Shown here: in pieces, positions 30,153 to 37,086 of the stretch | Position numbering within the stretch: position 1 is the stretch's first letter | Layout of the letters: the number at the start of each line of letters is the position of its first letter | Source: DATLYH01 sp035575035 | GTDB lineage: Bacteria; Planctomycetota; Planctomycetia; Gemmatales; Gemmataceae | NCBI GenBank assembly: GCA_035575035.1 | Contig: DATLYH010000111.1 | Span: forward strand, 1 to 37,086 | Direction: 5' to 3' | Length of the DNA stretch: 37,086 bases | Position numbers and translations under genes: made by a program | The notes under the pieces: model-generated | The model's database searches: none | The model's input: the letters and a program-made list of their open reading frames with translations, nothing else | What the model was told of the DNA's origin: nothing

Positions 30153-30839
30153 CTACGGGTCGCGGTCAGTAGTGCTCACCGGGGGCGGGGCGGCCGGCAT
30201 CCCGCTCACGCCGCTCGGAGGCGGGACCGCAGGAATGCTCTGGTAGTGCGACTGGCTCCCGCTGTCCGGCGGGGACGGCGGCTGAGGCGGCAGGCCGTTG
30301 GCCCCACCCGTCGCCGGATAGCTCATGCCCGTCCCGGTTGTTGACGTGCCGACGCCCGGCGACGGGGTGGTCATATGCGTGGGCTGCACGGATGTCCCAG
30401 ACCGGCCGGGCATGCCGGACGTTGGCGAGGAGAAGCTGTTGTCCAGCGGACGGCCGGTCATGGTCCCCATCGTGCGGGGCGACCCGGCCGAGCTCCCCAG
30501 AGACGAAGGGCCCATCGTGCCCGAGGTGGTGGTCATCGACGAACCGCCCGTCATGCCGGGGGACATCGTTGAGCCGCCCACCGTGCTGAAGCCGCCCATC
30601 GAGCCGGACGTGTTGCTGAACTGACCCCCCGAGGAGCCGACCGTCGAGCCGGCGGTCATGGTGCCGCCGGGCGATTGCCCCATCAGGCTCTTCGGCGGAC
30701 TGTTCCAGGCATGCCCCACCGGGGCGCTGCCGTAGGGTCCGCAAGTCCCGTTGACGCAGTGGTTCTTCCCTTGACAACCGCACAACATCAGGCCGGTCAG
30801 GAACAGGCCGGCCAACCCAACCACGGGCTTCTTGCCCAT
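30153..30839 (-). CDS. low-complexity Ser/Gly/Thr/Met-rich lipoprotein
   Basis: 228 aa from ATG 30839, preceded by AAGGGG. The first 22 residues are a lipoprotein signal peptide: basic MGKKP, a hydrophobic core and a lipobox LCGC with Cys22 as lipidation site. A short Cys-containing stretch follows (KNHCVNGTCG), and then almost entirely low-complexity sequence built of GG, SS, TT and M (such as SGGQFSNTSGSMGGFSTVGG) with a Pro-rich end. No catalytic domain is visible. Probably a flexible surface or periplasmic lipoprotein. A good promoter lies at 30962-30990. It is divergent from the MFS gene. Confidence 0.8.
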   Translation of the reverse strand: MGKKPVVGLAGLFLTGLMLCGCQGKNHCVNGTCGPYGSAPVGHAWNSPPKSLMGQSPGGTMTAGSTVGSSGGQFSNTSGSMGGFSTVGGSTMSPGMTGGSSMTTTSGTMGPSSLGSSAGSPRTMGTMTGRPLDNSFSSPTSGMPGRSGTSVQPTHMTTPSPGVGTSTTGTGMSYPATGGANGLPPQPPSPPDSGSQSHYQSIPAVPPPSGVSGMPAAPPPVSTTDRDP

Positions 30840-31144
30840 AGGAATTCCCCTTCCCCATGACAGGAATCTCACGCCGCGCCGGCTACTTCCGCCGGTCGGG
30901 TCGTGCCCCCGGCGCCTGCCGCGCCTTGCCGCGTTCAGGCTGCCACCGTGTGAGGCCGGCCCATATAGTTCGACACCAGAAACGGGTCAAGGCGAGTTTC
31001 CGAGCCGGGACAGCAAACAGCGACCGGCCGAAATCGGCATCCTACCCTACTCTTTGCTCCCCGATTGGTTTTCGCGGGGGCGCTCCCCCCTTCATCAAAG
31101 CCATAAGCGGCGGCTATAGTGAGGGCACCGAAGGGGGATAACCG
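30840..31144. other. divergent promoter region between lipoprotein and MFS genes
   Basis: 305 bp. It holds the minus-strand promoter at 30962-30990. On the plus strand a TATAGT -10 box lies at 31115-31120, 25 bp before the MFS start, without a convincing -35. No gene recognised. Confidence 0.45.
30962..30990 (-). promoter_or_regulatory. sigma-70 promoter of the lipoprotein gene
   Basis: Read on the minus strand, TTGACC and TATATG are 17 bp apart. The leader to the ATG at 30839 would be about 115 nt. Confidence 0.6.
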
Positions 31145-32509
31145 ATGCCTGTTGAAGCAAACGCTGCACAGCACCCGCCCGCGGCCCGGGTCGGGACCCG
31201 CCGTCTTATCTATGCCGTCATCGTTCTGTTCGGCATCAACACCATGAACTTCTATGACCGGCAAGTGCTTGGGGTGGTCAACGAGCCGGTCCGGAAGTTG
31301 TGGCATCTGAGCGATACGGAGCTAGGCCTGCTCGGGACGGCGTTCGTCCTGCTGTACGCCGTGGTCGGGCTGCCGCTGGGTTGGTGGGCGGATGTCGGCC
31401 GGCGGAAGGTGATCCTGGCCGGCGGCGTCCTGCTCTGGAGCGCGATGACGGCCCTGTCGGGGCTGGCCTGGAACTTCGGGTCGCTGTTCGCGTTTCGGCT
31501 GGGGGTCGGGGTGGGGGAGGCCAGCTGCGCGCCGGCAGCCAACTCGCTGCTGGGCGACCTCTTCCCCCGGCAGCAACGGGCGCGGGCCATCTCGCTGTTC
31601 ATGCTCGGCTTACCGGTGGGACTGGGCCTGAGCTTCATCGTCAGCGGCGAACTGGCCCAGCGGCTCGGCTGGCGCGCCGCCCTGTTCGTGGCGGGGATGC
31701 CGGGCCTGCTGCTCGGCCTGCTGGCGCTGGCCCTTCCCGAGCCGCCGCGCGGCGCCGCCGAGGCTTACGCCGTCGGGGCCGCCCGCCGCGAGGGGTCCCC
31801 CCTGCGGGCAGTCCTGCGCATCCCCACCATGTGGTGGATCATCCTCTCCGGCGCCCTGCACAACTTCAACATGTACGCCTTCGGCCATTTCCTGGTCTCG
31901 CTCTTGGAGCGCTACCACGGGCAGACCACTCGGGAGGCCGGCTGGATCGCCGGGGTGGTCTACGGCTGCTTCGGCGGCCTGGGCATCCTCTGGGGAGGTT
32001 GGCTGTGCGACTGGGCCGTCCGCCGCCGGGTGAGCGGCCGGCTGGAGGTGGCCACCCTGGCCCTGCTCGTCGCCACCCCCTGCCTGTTCCTGGCCTTGCG
32101 GCAGCCGCCGGGATACGTCTGGGCCTTTGCCGCCTGGCTGTTGCCCGCCTGCACCCTGCTGTACTTCTACTACGCCGGGGTGTACGCCACCATTCAGGAC
32201 ATCGTGGAGCCGTCGCTGCGGGGGACGGCCATGGCGCTCTACTTCTTTGCCATGTATCTGCTCGGGGCGGCGCTGGGGCCGTATGCCACCGGCCGCATCA
32301 GCGACTACTTCGCCGGCCGGGCCGCCGAGACTCTCGGACTCCCCCGGACCGATCCCCTTGTCAAGGCAATCGGCCTGCACGACGCCATGCATGTGGTCCC
32401 GCTGCTCAGCGCCGTGCTGGTCGTGGTGATGTTCGCCGCCTCCCGGACCGTGCAGGCCGACCATGAGAAACTACAGCGGTGGATCCGGTCGCACCATCCC
32501 GACGGATGA
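31145..32509 (+). CDS. MFS transporter, spinster-like
   Basis: 454 aa with 12 predicted membrane helices in two halves. The N-terminal half has NFYDRQVLGVVNEP in helix 1 and the MFS loop signature GWWADVGRRKVILAG between helices 2 and 3. Helix 4/5 reads RLGVGVGEASCAPAANSLLGDLFP, typical of the spinster/sphingosine-1-phosphate exporter-like branch. A long central loop carries basic residues, and the second half repeats the loop motif as GGWLCDWAVRRRVSG. The substrate cannot be told from sequence; bacterial members include sugar-acid and lipid-related carriers. The ribosome site is AAGGGGG, 9 nt before the ATG. It is not in an obvious operon. Confidence 0.88.
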   Translation: MPVEANAAQHPPAARVGTRRLIYAVIVLFGINTMNFYDRQVLGVVNEPVRKLWHLSDTELGLLGTAFVLLYAVVGLPLGWWADVGRRKVILAGGVLLWSAMTALSGLAWNFGSLFAFRLGVGVGEASCAPAANSLLGDLFPRQQRARAISLFMLGLPVGLGLSFIVSGELAQRLGWRAALFVAGMPGLLLGLLALALPEPPRGAAEAYAVGAARREGSPLRAVLRIPTMWWIILSGALHNFNMYAFGHFLVSLLERYHGQTTREAGWIAGVVYGCFGGLGILWGGWLCDWAVRRRVSGRLEVATLALLVATPCLFLALRQPPGYVWAFAAWLLPACTLLYFYYAGVYATIQDIVEPSLRGTAMALYFFAMYLLGAALGPYATGRISDYFAGRAAETLGLPRTDPLVKAIGLHDAMHVVPLLSAVLVVVMFAASRTVQADHEKLQRWIRSHHPDG

Positions 32510-32606
32510 GCTGGCGGTTAAGGGGAGGAGGAGGGAACCTTTGGGCTGCGCGTTCGTCCAATGGTTAGGGGGGAGGGGGTCGAGGCGAAAAGCGGGCGCG
32601 GCAATA

Positions 32607-32670
32607 GTTCCGGGCGAGCGGGGGGCGTCAGCCCCCCGGTTCCGGGCGAGTAGGAGGCGTCAGCCCCCCG
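32607..32670. repeat. 32-bp tandem repeat with internal dyad
   Basis: Two adjacent 32-bp copies begin GTTCCGGGCGAG and end GGCGTCAGCCCCCCG, with three mismatches. In copy 1 GGGGGGC/GCCCCCC flank a GTCA centre and form a stable hairpin. Likely a mobile interspersed repeat that may double as a terminator for the MFS gene. Confidence 0.8.
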
Positions 32671-32712
32671 CTCGCTTCCCAAGAACCTTGCCACGCCCCG
32701 AAAGACGAAAGA

Positions 32713-32759
32713 CCGGCCGGAGATTTCTGTCTTTTCCGGCCGGGCGGCCCCCCTATAAT
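32713..32759 (+). promoter_or_regulatory. putative FHA-gene promoter overlapped by a dyad
   Basis: TATAAT (32754-32759) is preceded 16 bp upstream by TTTTCC, a poor -35. A 9-bp inverted repeat (32713-32743) covers the -35 position, so a repressor or activator may act here. The FHA start is about 90 nt downstream. Confidence 0.4.
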
Positions 32760-32850
32760 GGAAAGACTTCCCGAGTGTGCGGAGGAGCCTTCCCAACCCT
32801 AACGACATCTCTTCACCGGAACCCCGCATCCCTCCCGGAGAGAAGGTGCC

Positions 32851-33258
32851 ATGAGTTTGGAACCCAACGGTGAACTGGTCCCCATCGGCGGCGGCGACCC
32901 GATCCCGCTCGTCCGCGACACCCTGATCATCGGTCGGCGCGAGTCGTGTGATATCTGCCTCCGCTTCGGCAATATTTCGAGCATCCACTGCGAGCTGAGC
33001 TTCCGCGACGGCTACTGGTACATCCGCGACCTGAACAGCACCAACGGCGTGCGGGTTAATGGCGTCCGGGTCTCACGGAAGCTGCTGATGCCTGACGACG
33101 AGGTGGCGATTGCCACCCGCCGCTTCACCATCCATTACACGTTGCCGGCCGGGCGGCCGCCGGTCGATGAGGTCGAAGAGGATATCATGAGCCAGTCGCT
33201 GCTGGAGCGGGCCGGGTTGGAGAAGCCCCGCCGCCGCGACGAACGCCGGTATGAGTAG
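32851..33258 (+). CDS. FHA-domain protein
   Basis: 135 aa, ribosome site GGAGAGAAGG. A single forkhead-associated domain covers about residues 5-100, with the phosphothreonine-binding markers IIGRRESCDICL, SSIHCELSF (Ser-His pair) and LNSTNGVRVNG. The C-terminal about 35 residues are charged and helical (DEVEEDIMSQSLLERAGLEK). FHA domains bind phospho-Thr peptides made by Ser/Thr kinases, which are abundant in planctomycetes; none is encoded nearby. It is co-directional with glgC, but 170 bp and a strong hairpin separate them. Confidence 0.92.
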   Translation: MSLEPNGELVPIGGGDPIPLVRDTLIIGRRESCDICLRFGNISSIHCELSFRDGYWYIRDLNSTNGVRVNGVRVSRKLLMPDDEVAIATRRFTIHYTLPAGRPPVDEVEEDIMSQSLLERAGLEKPRRRDERRYE

Positions 33259-33293
33259 CGGCCGGCGCCGCCCAGGCCTGGCACGGCTCGGGC

Positions 33294-33321
33294 CGGACCG
33301 GTTGGCAAGCCGTCCGGTCCG
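33294..33321 (+). terminator. strong hairpin between the FHA and glgC genes
   Basis: CGGACCGG and CCGGTCCG form a perfect 8-bp stem with a 12-nt loop, 36 bp after the FHA stop. No U run follows. It may terminate the FHA transcript or act in the glgC leader. Confidence 0.4.
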
Positions 33322-33428
33322 AGCGGCAGGCGACAAAGCCGCAGCGGCCTGTTTTCGCTTGCCTGCGCCGCGGAAGCCGCCAGAATGACGGATAACCAGC
33401 CGATGATCCGTCTGAGGAGGGGCTTCCG

Positions 33429-34715
33429 GTGAAAGACGTTCTGACCTTGGTTCTGGCAGGGGGCAAGGGGACCCGGCTCGACCCGCTGACCCGCGACCGG
33501 GCCAAGCCGGCCGTGCCGTTCGGCGGGTTGTACCGGATCATCGACTTCACCCTGTCCAACTGCATCAACAGCAACCTCCGCCGTATCCTGGTCCTGACCC
33601 AGTACAAGGCTCGCAGCCTCGACCGCCATATCCACGCCGGCTGGTCGTTCCTCAGCCGCGAGCTGGACGAATACATCGAGATCCTGCCGCCGCAGCAACG
33701 CATCGACGAACACTGGTACAAGGGGACCGCCGACGCCATCTACCAGAACATCTACACCATCGAAAAGGCCGACCCCCGCTACGTGCTCATCCTTGGCGGC
33801 GACCACATCTATAAGATGGACTACGGCGACATGATCCGCGCCCACATCGAGCGCCAGGCCGACCTGACCGTCGGCTGCATCCCGGTGCCGCTCCGGGAGG
33901 CGTCGAGCTTCGGCGTCCTCGAGGTGGACGCCGACGACCGGATCATTTCCTTCCAGGAAAAGCCGCGTGAGGCCCGGCCGATGCCGGACGAGCCGCATCA
34001 CTGTCTCGCTTCGATGGGCATTTACGTCTTCACGGCCCGGCCGATGTACGAGTTGCTCTGCCAGGACGCCACCCGCCCCGACAGCGACCACGACATCGGC
34101 AAGAACATCATCCCCGGCATCATCGACTCCCACCGGGTCTACGCCTATCGCTTCCGCGACAAGAACCGCAAGGCCGTCCCCTACTGGCGCGACGTCGGCA
34201 CCCTCGACGCCTACTACCAGGCGAACATGGACCTGGTGGAAATCGACCCGGTGCTGAACCTGTACGACCGCGAATGGCCGATCCGCACCTACCAGCCGCA
34301 GCTGCCGCCCCCCAAGTTCGTTTTTTCCGACGAGGGCCACCCGGGGCAGGCGCGGCGCGGCGAGGCCCACGACAGCATGGTCTGCCAGGGATGCATTATC
34401 AGCGGCGGCCATGTCCGCCGCAGCATTCTGTCCCCCAATGTCCGCATCAACAGTTATGCCGTGGTCGAGAGTTCGATCCTGTTCGATGGGGTAGAGATCG
34501 GCCGGCACTGCCGCATTCGCCGGGCCATCATCGACAAGGATGTGTGGGTGCCGCCGGGCACCACGATCGGCTACGACCTGGAGCACGACCGCCGCCGCGG
34601 CCTGACGGTCACCGAACAGGGTGTGGTCGTCATCGGCAAGGCCGAACTCCCCGAGACATTCATGGAACGGCCGCGGCGCCCAATGTTTGCGGTCGGGACC
34701 ATGGCCACGACCTAG
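33429..34715 (+). CDS. glgC: glucose-1-phosphate adenylyltransferase (ADP-glucose pyrophosphorylase)
   Basis: 428 aa, close to the usual length, from GTG 33429 with GAGGAGG 8 nt upstream. It makes ADP-glucose from ATP and glucose-1-phosphate, the committed step of bacterial glycogen synthesis. Visible markers: nucleotide loop VLAGGKGTRLDPLT with the family's KPAVPFGG, the GTADAIYQN segment, the catalytic-site LILGGDHIYKMDY, SFQEKP with the glucose-1-phosphate Lys, and VPYWRDVGTLDAYY. The C-terminal part is a left-handed beta-helix of hexapeptide repeats (ISGGHVRRSILSPNVRINSY). No other glycogen gene is in view. The next gene begins 3 bp after the stop. Confidence 0.96.
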   Translation: MKDVLTLVLAGGKGTRLDPLTRDRAKPAVPFGGLYRIIDFTLSNCINSNLRRILVLTQYKARSLDRHIHAGWSFLSRELDEYIEILPPQQRIDEHWYKGTADAIYQNIYTIEKADPRYVLILGGDHIYKMDYGDMIRAHIERQADLTVGCIPVPLREASSFGVLEVDADDRIISFQEKPREARPMPDEPHHCLASMGIYVFTARPMYELLCQDATRPDSDHDIGKNIIPGIIDSHRVYAYRFRDKNRKAVPYWRDVGTLDAYYQANMDLVEIDPVLNLYDREWPIRTYQPQLPPPKFVFSDEGHPGQARRGEAHDSMVCQGCIISGGHVRRSILSPNVRINSYAVVESSILFDGVEIGRHCRIRRAIIDKDVWVPPGTTIGYDLEHDRRRGLTVTEQGVVVIGKAELPETFMERPRRPMFAVGTMATT

Positions 34716-34718
34716 CGC

Positions 34719-35372
34719 ATGAGCACGGCTTCCGACAGCAACCGGCAAACCACCAACCGCAAGTCGCGCGGCTGGATTTGGTTCTTCCTTGTCCTTTTCT
34801 CTTTGACGGTGGCGGCGGTCGGCGCCGAAATCTGGTACAACCTCAACCAGCAGCTCCGGCCGGAACAGCTGGCGGCGGCCGGTCGGCTCTGGCGGGAGAA
34901 GGGGCCGGCCAGCTACCAGGTGGAATACACCCTCAAGCGCCAGGACGGCAGCGAGCAGCGCTACAGCGTGACCGTGGAGGGGAACAAGGTAAGCGTCTTC
35001 CGAAGCGGCGGCCGGCCGTTGGCAGCGGGAGAGTACCCCTTCGCCCGCATGGAGGAGTTGTTCGCATACATCGCAAGGCAGCTCCAGGCCGATGCCCAGC
35101 CGGGCGGGCCGCGGGTGTTCACCATCGCCGTCTTCGACCCGGACGATGGCCACATCGTCCGCTATGTCCGCAGCGTCCGGAGCACGCGCGAGCGGTTGGA
35201 AGTGATTACCCAGCTTCGCCCCCTCACCCTTCCCTCTCCTCCATCCGATGGGGGAGAGGGTAAGGTGAGCCTCCCCCAGGGAGAGAGGGTAAGCCTCACC
35301 CTCTCCCGCCGGGAGAGGCGGGGGCGGCAGTCGTTCAGGCAACCTCTCCGAGCCGGGACTCGGGCGGGCTAA
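34719..35372 (+). CDS. membrane-anchored protein with a repeat-derived C-terminus
   Basis: 217 aa. Residues 18-40 (GWIWFFLVLFSLTVAAVGAE) form one N-terminal membrane helix. The exported part of about 125 residues (PASYQVEYTLKRQDGSEQRY, then GNKVSVFR and GGPRVFTIAVFDPDDGHIVR) resembles the small DUF6174-type domain as I recall it, possibly with a lipoprotein-like role in the envelope. From about residue 166 (LRPLTLPSPPSDGGEG) the sequence is the translation of a GC-rich interspersed dyad repeat and is unlikely to be native. It starts 3 bp after glgC with no site of its own, so it is translated by reinitiation. The 3' end runs into the convergent SWIM gene. Confidence 0.65.
   Translation: MSTASDSNRQTTNRKSRGWIWFFLVLFSLTVAAVGAEIWYNLNQQLRPEQLAAAGRLWREKGPASYQVEYTLKRQDGSEQRYSVTVEGNKVSVFRSGGRPLAAGEYPFARMEELFAYIARQLQADAQPGGPRVFTIAVFDPDDGHIVRYVRSVRSTRERLEVITQLRPLTLPSPPSDGGEGKVSLPQGERVSLTLSRRERRGRQSFRQPLRAGTRAG
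35217..35330. repeat. CCCTCTCC-type dyad repeat block
   Basis: Several complementary tracts (CCCTCACCCTTCCCTCTCCT, GGGGGAGAGGG, CTCACCCTCTCCC, GGGAGAGG) can fold into one or more long stems. The same family appears at 24924-24947. Here it lies inside the end of a reading frame, near the convergence with the SWIM gene. Confidence 0.7.
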
Positions 35373-35769
35373 TGCGGGTGGGGATGTCCTCGGCGGCCGA
35401 CCAGAGGCGAAGGGTGGCCGGTTCGCGCGGGACGGGCATCATTCCCGGGGCCGGCGCCCCGAATGCCAGCAGGCCGCGGACATGCTTGCAGTAGCGGCCC
35501 TCTTCCTCGGCCCGGAAGACGGCATCGGCGCAGGTGCAGTGCAGGTGCAGGTCTCCCTTCAGGTCGCGCTCCACGGCGATCTGGTAGACAAGGCGGCCGC
35601 CCGAAACCTCCCAGGTCATCACGCAGCCGGCCGCCGTGTCGTCGGCGCTGCGGTAGGTCAACCGGTAGCAGTAGGTGGAGTCGGTCCGCTTGCGGTCGGG
35701 TCCGGGCAGCAGGGTGAACAGGACACACGAAGGCGGCCACGGATGCGGCGGCGCAGAAAGGGTGGACAT
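35335..35769 (-). CDS. SWIM zinc-finger protein
   Basis: 144 aa from ATG 35769; a TTG four codons upstream is an alternative and neither has a clear ribosome site. Strands YCYRLTYRSADDTAAGCVMT and LVYQIAVERDL precede the finger CTCADAVFRAEEEGRYCKHV, with C78, C80, C94 and H96 in the CxC-Xn-CxH arrangement of SWIM domains. These domains bind DNA or protein and in bacteria often occur at the start of SNF2 ATPases. The helicase at 28257 lacks one, so a partnership in trans is possible but unproven. The C-terminus overlaps the end of the gene at 34719-35372. Confidence 0.75.
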   Translation of the reverse strand: MSTLSAPPHPWPPSCVLFTLLPGPDRKRTDSTYCYRLTYRSADDTAAGCVMTWEVSGGRLVYQIAVERDLKGDLHLHCTCADAVFRAEEEGRYCKHVRGLLAFGAPAPGMMPVPREPATLRLWSAAEDIPTRISPPESRLGEVA

Positions 35770-35887
35770 GACAGGACTCAATAAAGTAAAGACATCGGCT
35801 AACTTCAGGACCGTCCCACTTCTTCATCGTAGCACTTCCCGCGGGAGCGTCCCAGGTTAGCCGGGCGCTTTCCCGACCGGAGGCCTC

Positions 35888-37086
35888 ATGACCGCAGGCA
35901 CCGCAGCACGCCTCGATGCCGCCGAGCTGGAACGGGCGGTCAAGGCGGTCGAGCCGGCCGCCTTCCTGGTACCGCCCCGCATCCTGCGGCGGGTCATCCG
36001 CACCGACCGCCGGCTGGTGGGAATCGGCCTGGATGTGCCTCATTCCAAGAGCTACGTCATTGGTCGGGATGCCCTTCGCCCGATCGTCGAGAAGCAGGAG
36101 TTGGGTCTGCGGCCCGATGCCAATCTCCCTTCGACCGCCATCCTGCTGGTCCAGCCCGAGCCGGAGAAGCTGGCCGCCTGGTCCCGGGAGGAAGTCCTGA
36201 TCCGTTACTGGCGGTTGCTGTTTCATGCCCACGTCCACCTGGCCCTGGAGCGGCGGCTGGCCGAGCGCAAGCTCACCGCGGCCGCCATCCGTCAGCGCAT
36301 CCATCAGATCGGTCAGACCGAGTTCAACGAGGTCCGCACCGTGCTGCGGCAGGAGCACTTCCTGCTGCCGCCGCGCGATGACCAGGCGGTCTACGTCGAA
36401 TTCGCGGCCGTCTACCTGGAACTGCGCCACTTCGCCCCGTCGCTTCTGCCCCGTTATTTCCCCACGATCCAGTCGTATGAGGTCATCGACGCCATTCTGG
36501 CCCAGGATGTCGATGCCGCCCGCCTGTTCGCCGGCACCCGTCTTCCGGGGGCGCCGCTGCCGGCCGCGTCGGCGGTCCCGGCCGTGGAGCAGCCGGAGCC
36601 GGCCGTTGGTCCACCGGCCGTCGGCGTCCCCTCAGAAGCGGCTTATCGCCGGCTCATGGACCGGGCCGATCAGGCGGCGATGGTGGGCAACACCGTCCGG
36701 GCGGTCATCCGGCGGACGCGGGCAGCTGTCGTCGCACCCCCCGAGCACGCCGTGGCGGCCCGGGCAGCAGCGCGGGCTGAGTTAGACCGCCTGACAGACC
36801 GGCTCCAGGCGGCGCTGGAACTGGATGACCTGGCGGCCGAGCAGTGGCGGCAGGCGCTGGCTGTGCTGCCGGAAAGGGCCGCGCAAGGGATTTGGCCGGT
36901 TGAAGCGCGGCTGCTGTACGACTTGCAAAAGGTCTGCATCGATCGGGAGCGGGCGATCTATGCCGTTGATCTGGTCGAGTGGGGCCGTTCCTGGGGCCGG
37001 CGGCCGATCAAGCGGCTGTTGCCGCACCAGCCCGACTTGCTGGCCCTGAAGCACCTCCGCAGCGCGGCCCGGCGGTTGCGAGGGGC
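35888..37086 (+). CDS. large protein of unknown function (3' end outside window)
   Basis: At least 399 aa, open to the window edge. ATG 35888 follows GGAGG. The protein is soluble and rich in Ala, Arg and Leu. The N-terminal about 215 residues look like a folded helical domain (RRVIRTDRRLVGIGLDVPHS, then YWRLLFHAHVHLALERRLAE, then YVEFAAVYLELRHFAPSLLP). A Pro/Ala/Val linker sits near 215-250. A second helical region with many Arg/Glu pairs follows. No catalytic motif was recognised. LFHAHVHLALE offers His residues that could bind metal, but this is a guess. It faces away from the SWIM gene across 118 bp. Confidence 0.75.
   Translation, partial: MTAGTAARLDAAELERAVKAVEPAAFLVPPRILRRVIRTDRRLVGIGLDVPHSKSYVIGRDALRPIVEKQELGLRPDANLPSTAILLVQPEPEKLAAWSREEVLIRYWRLLFHAHVHLALERRLAERKLTAAAIRQRIHQIGQTEFNEVRTVLRQEHFLLPPRDDQAVYVEFAAVYLELRHFAPSLLPRYFPTIQSYEVIDAILAQDVDAARLFAGTRLPGAPLPAASAVPAVEQPEPAVGPPAVGVPSEAAYRRLMDRADQAAMVGNTVRAVIRRTRAAVVAPPEHAVAARAAARAELDRLTDRLQAALELDDLAAEQWRQALAVLPERAAQGIWPVEARLLYDLQKVCIDRERAIYAVDLVEWGRSWGRRPIKRLLPHQPDLLALKHLRSAARRLRG

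Larger units (their letters stand above)
32510..32850. other. intergenic region with repeats and FHA-gene promoter
   Basis: 341 bp between the MFS and FHA genes. It contains the 32-bp direct repeats at 32607-32670, a 9-bp dyad CCGGCCGGA/TCCGGCCGG (32713-32721 and 32735-32743), and a perfect TATAAT at 32754. No gene recognised. Confidence 0.5.

Noticed and set aside
33279..33294. TGGCACGGCTCGGGCC, similar to a sigma-54 -24 box
   Set aside because: The -12 element (TTGC at the right spacing) is absent.
33135..35342. 735-codon minus-strand frame opposite glgC
   Set aside because: Antisense shadow of glgC and its neighbours; no motifs or start site.

Overview
The window looks like chromosomal DNA of a high-GC planctomycete, most likely a Gemmata-like (Gemmatales) bacterium. 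This is an inference from GC-rich codon use, many two-component and sigma-54 regulators, TTG and GTG starts behind good Shine-Dalgarno sites, a DUF2934-type small protein, and families of GC-rich dyad repeats between genes and occasionally inside them. I see no rRNA, tRNA or CRISPR array. 

Layout. (1) 1-2835: the 3' end of an IS66-like transposase, a convergent ACT-domain malic enzyme whose stop codon lies inside the transposase remnant, a short inverted-repeat-bounded element, and two paralogous small beta-rich proteins, one cytosolic and one secreted. (2) 3228-16908: the centrepiece. A membrane PAS histidine kinase and an NtrC-type sigma-54 activator overlap by 4 bp. A dyad, CTGCAA-N4-TTGCAG, occurs upstream of the kinase and in two tandem copies 20 bp apart just behind the activator. 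These tandem copies sit about 150 bp upstream of a consensus sigma-54 promoter. After the promoter, all on the same strand, come a fragment of an RsbW-like ATPase, a PtsN-like EIIA, an HPr, a DUF2934 protein, a small unknown protein, two paralogous fusions of an excisionase/MerR-like HTH to a PTS EIIA domain, and six genes for a complex-I/group-4-hydrogenase-like membrane complex. (3) 16909-17180: an internally deleted insertion sequence. (4) 17429-22630, minus strand: a response regulator with a four-Cys tail, a cardiolipin synthase and a GAF/PAS histidine kinase. (5) 23355-26388: an ANTAR-domain regulator and a sigma-54 activator, each with a long structured leader. (6) 26389-37086: M24 peptidase, SNF2-type helicase, low-complexity lipoprotein, spinster-like MFS transporter, FHA protein, GlgC with a coupled membrane protein, a SWIM zinc-finger protein and a large unknown protein cut by the window edge. 

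How it may work together. The two-component pair probably drives the sigma-54 promoter. The EIIA, the HPr and the two DNA-binding EIIA proteins form a phosphorelay-like module with no EI or sugar permease in the window. The membrane complex keeps the acidic and lysine residues of ion-translocating subunits. Its large subunit lacks the four [NiFe] cysteines, and its ferredoxin-fused small subunit lacks three of the four proximal-cluster cysteines. It resembles the Ehr (energy-converting-hydrogenase-related) group rather than a hydrogenase. A PTS-controlled, redox-depleted ion-translocating complex under two-component/sigma-54 control is the most unusual system in this window. The regulatory links are inferences from sites and gene order. 

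Functions were assigned by reading the translated sequences. No database search was run, and domain borders are approximate.
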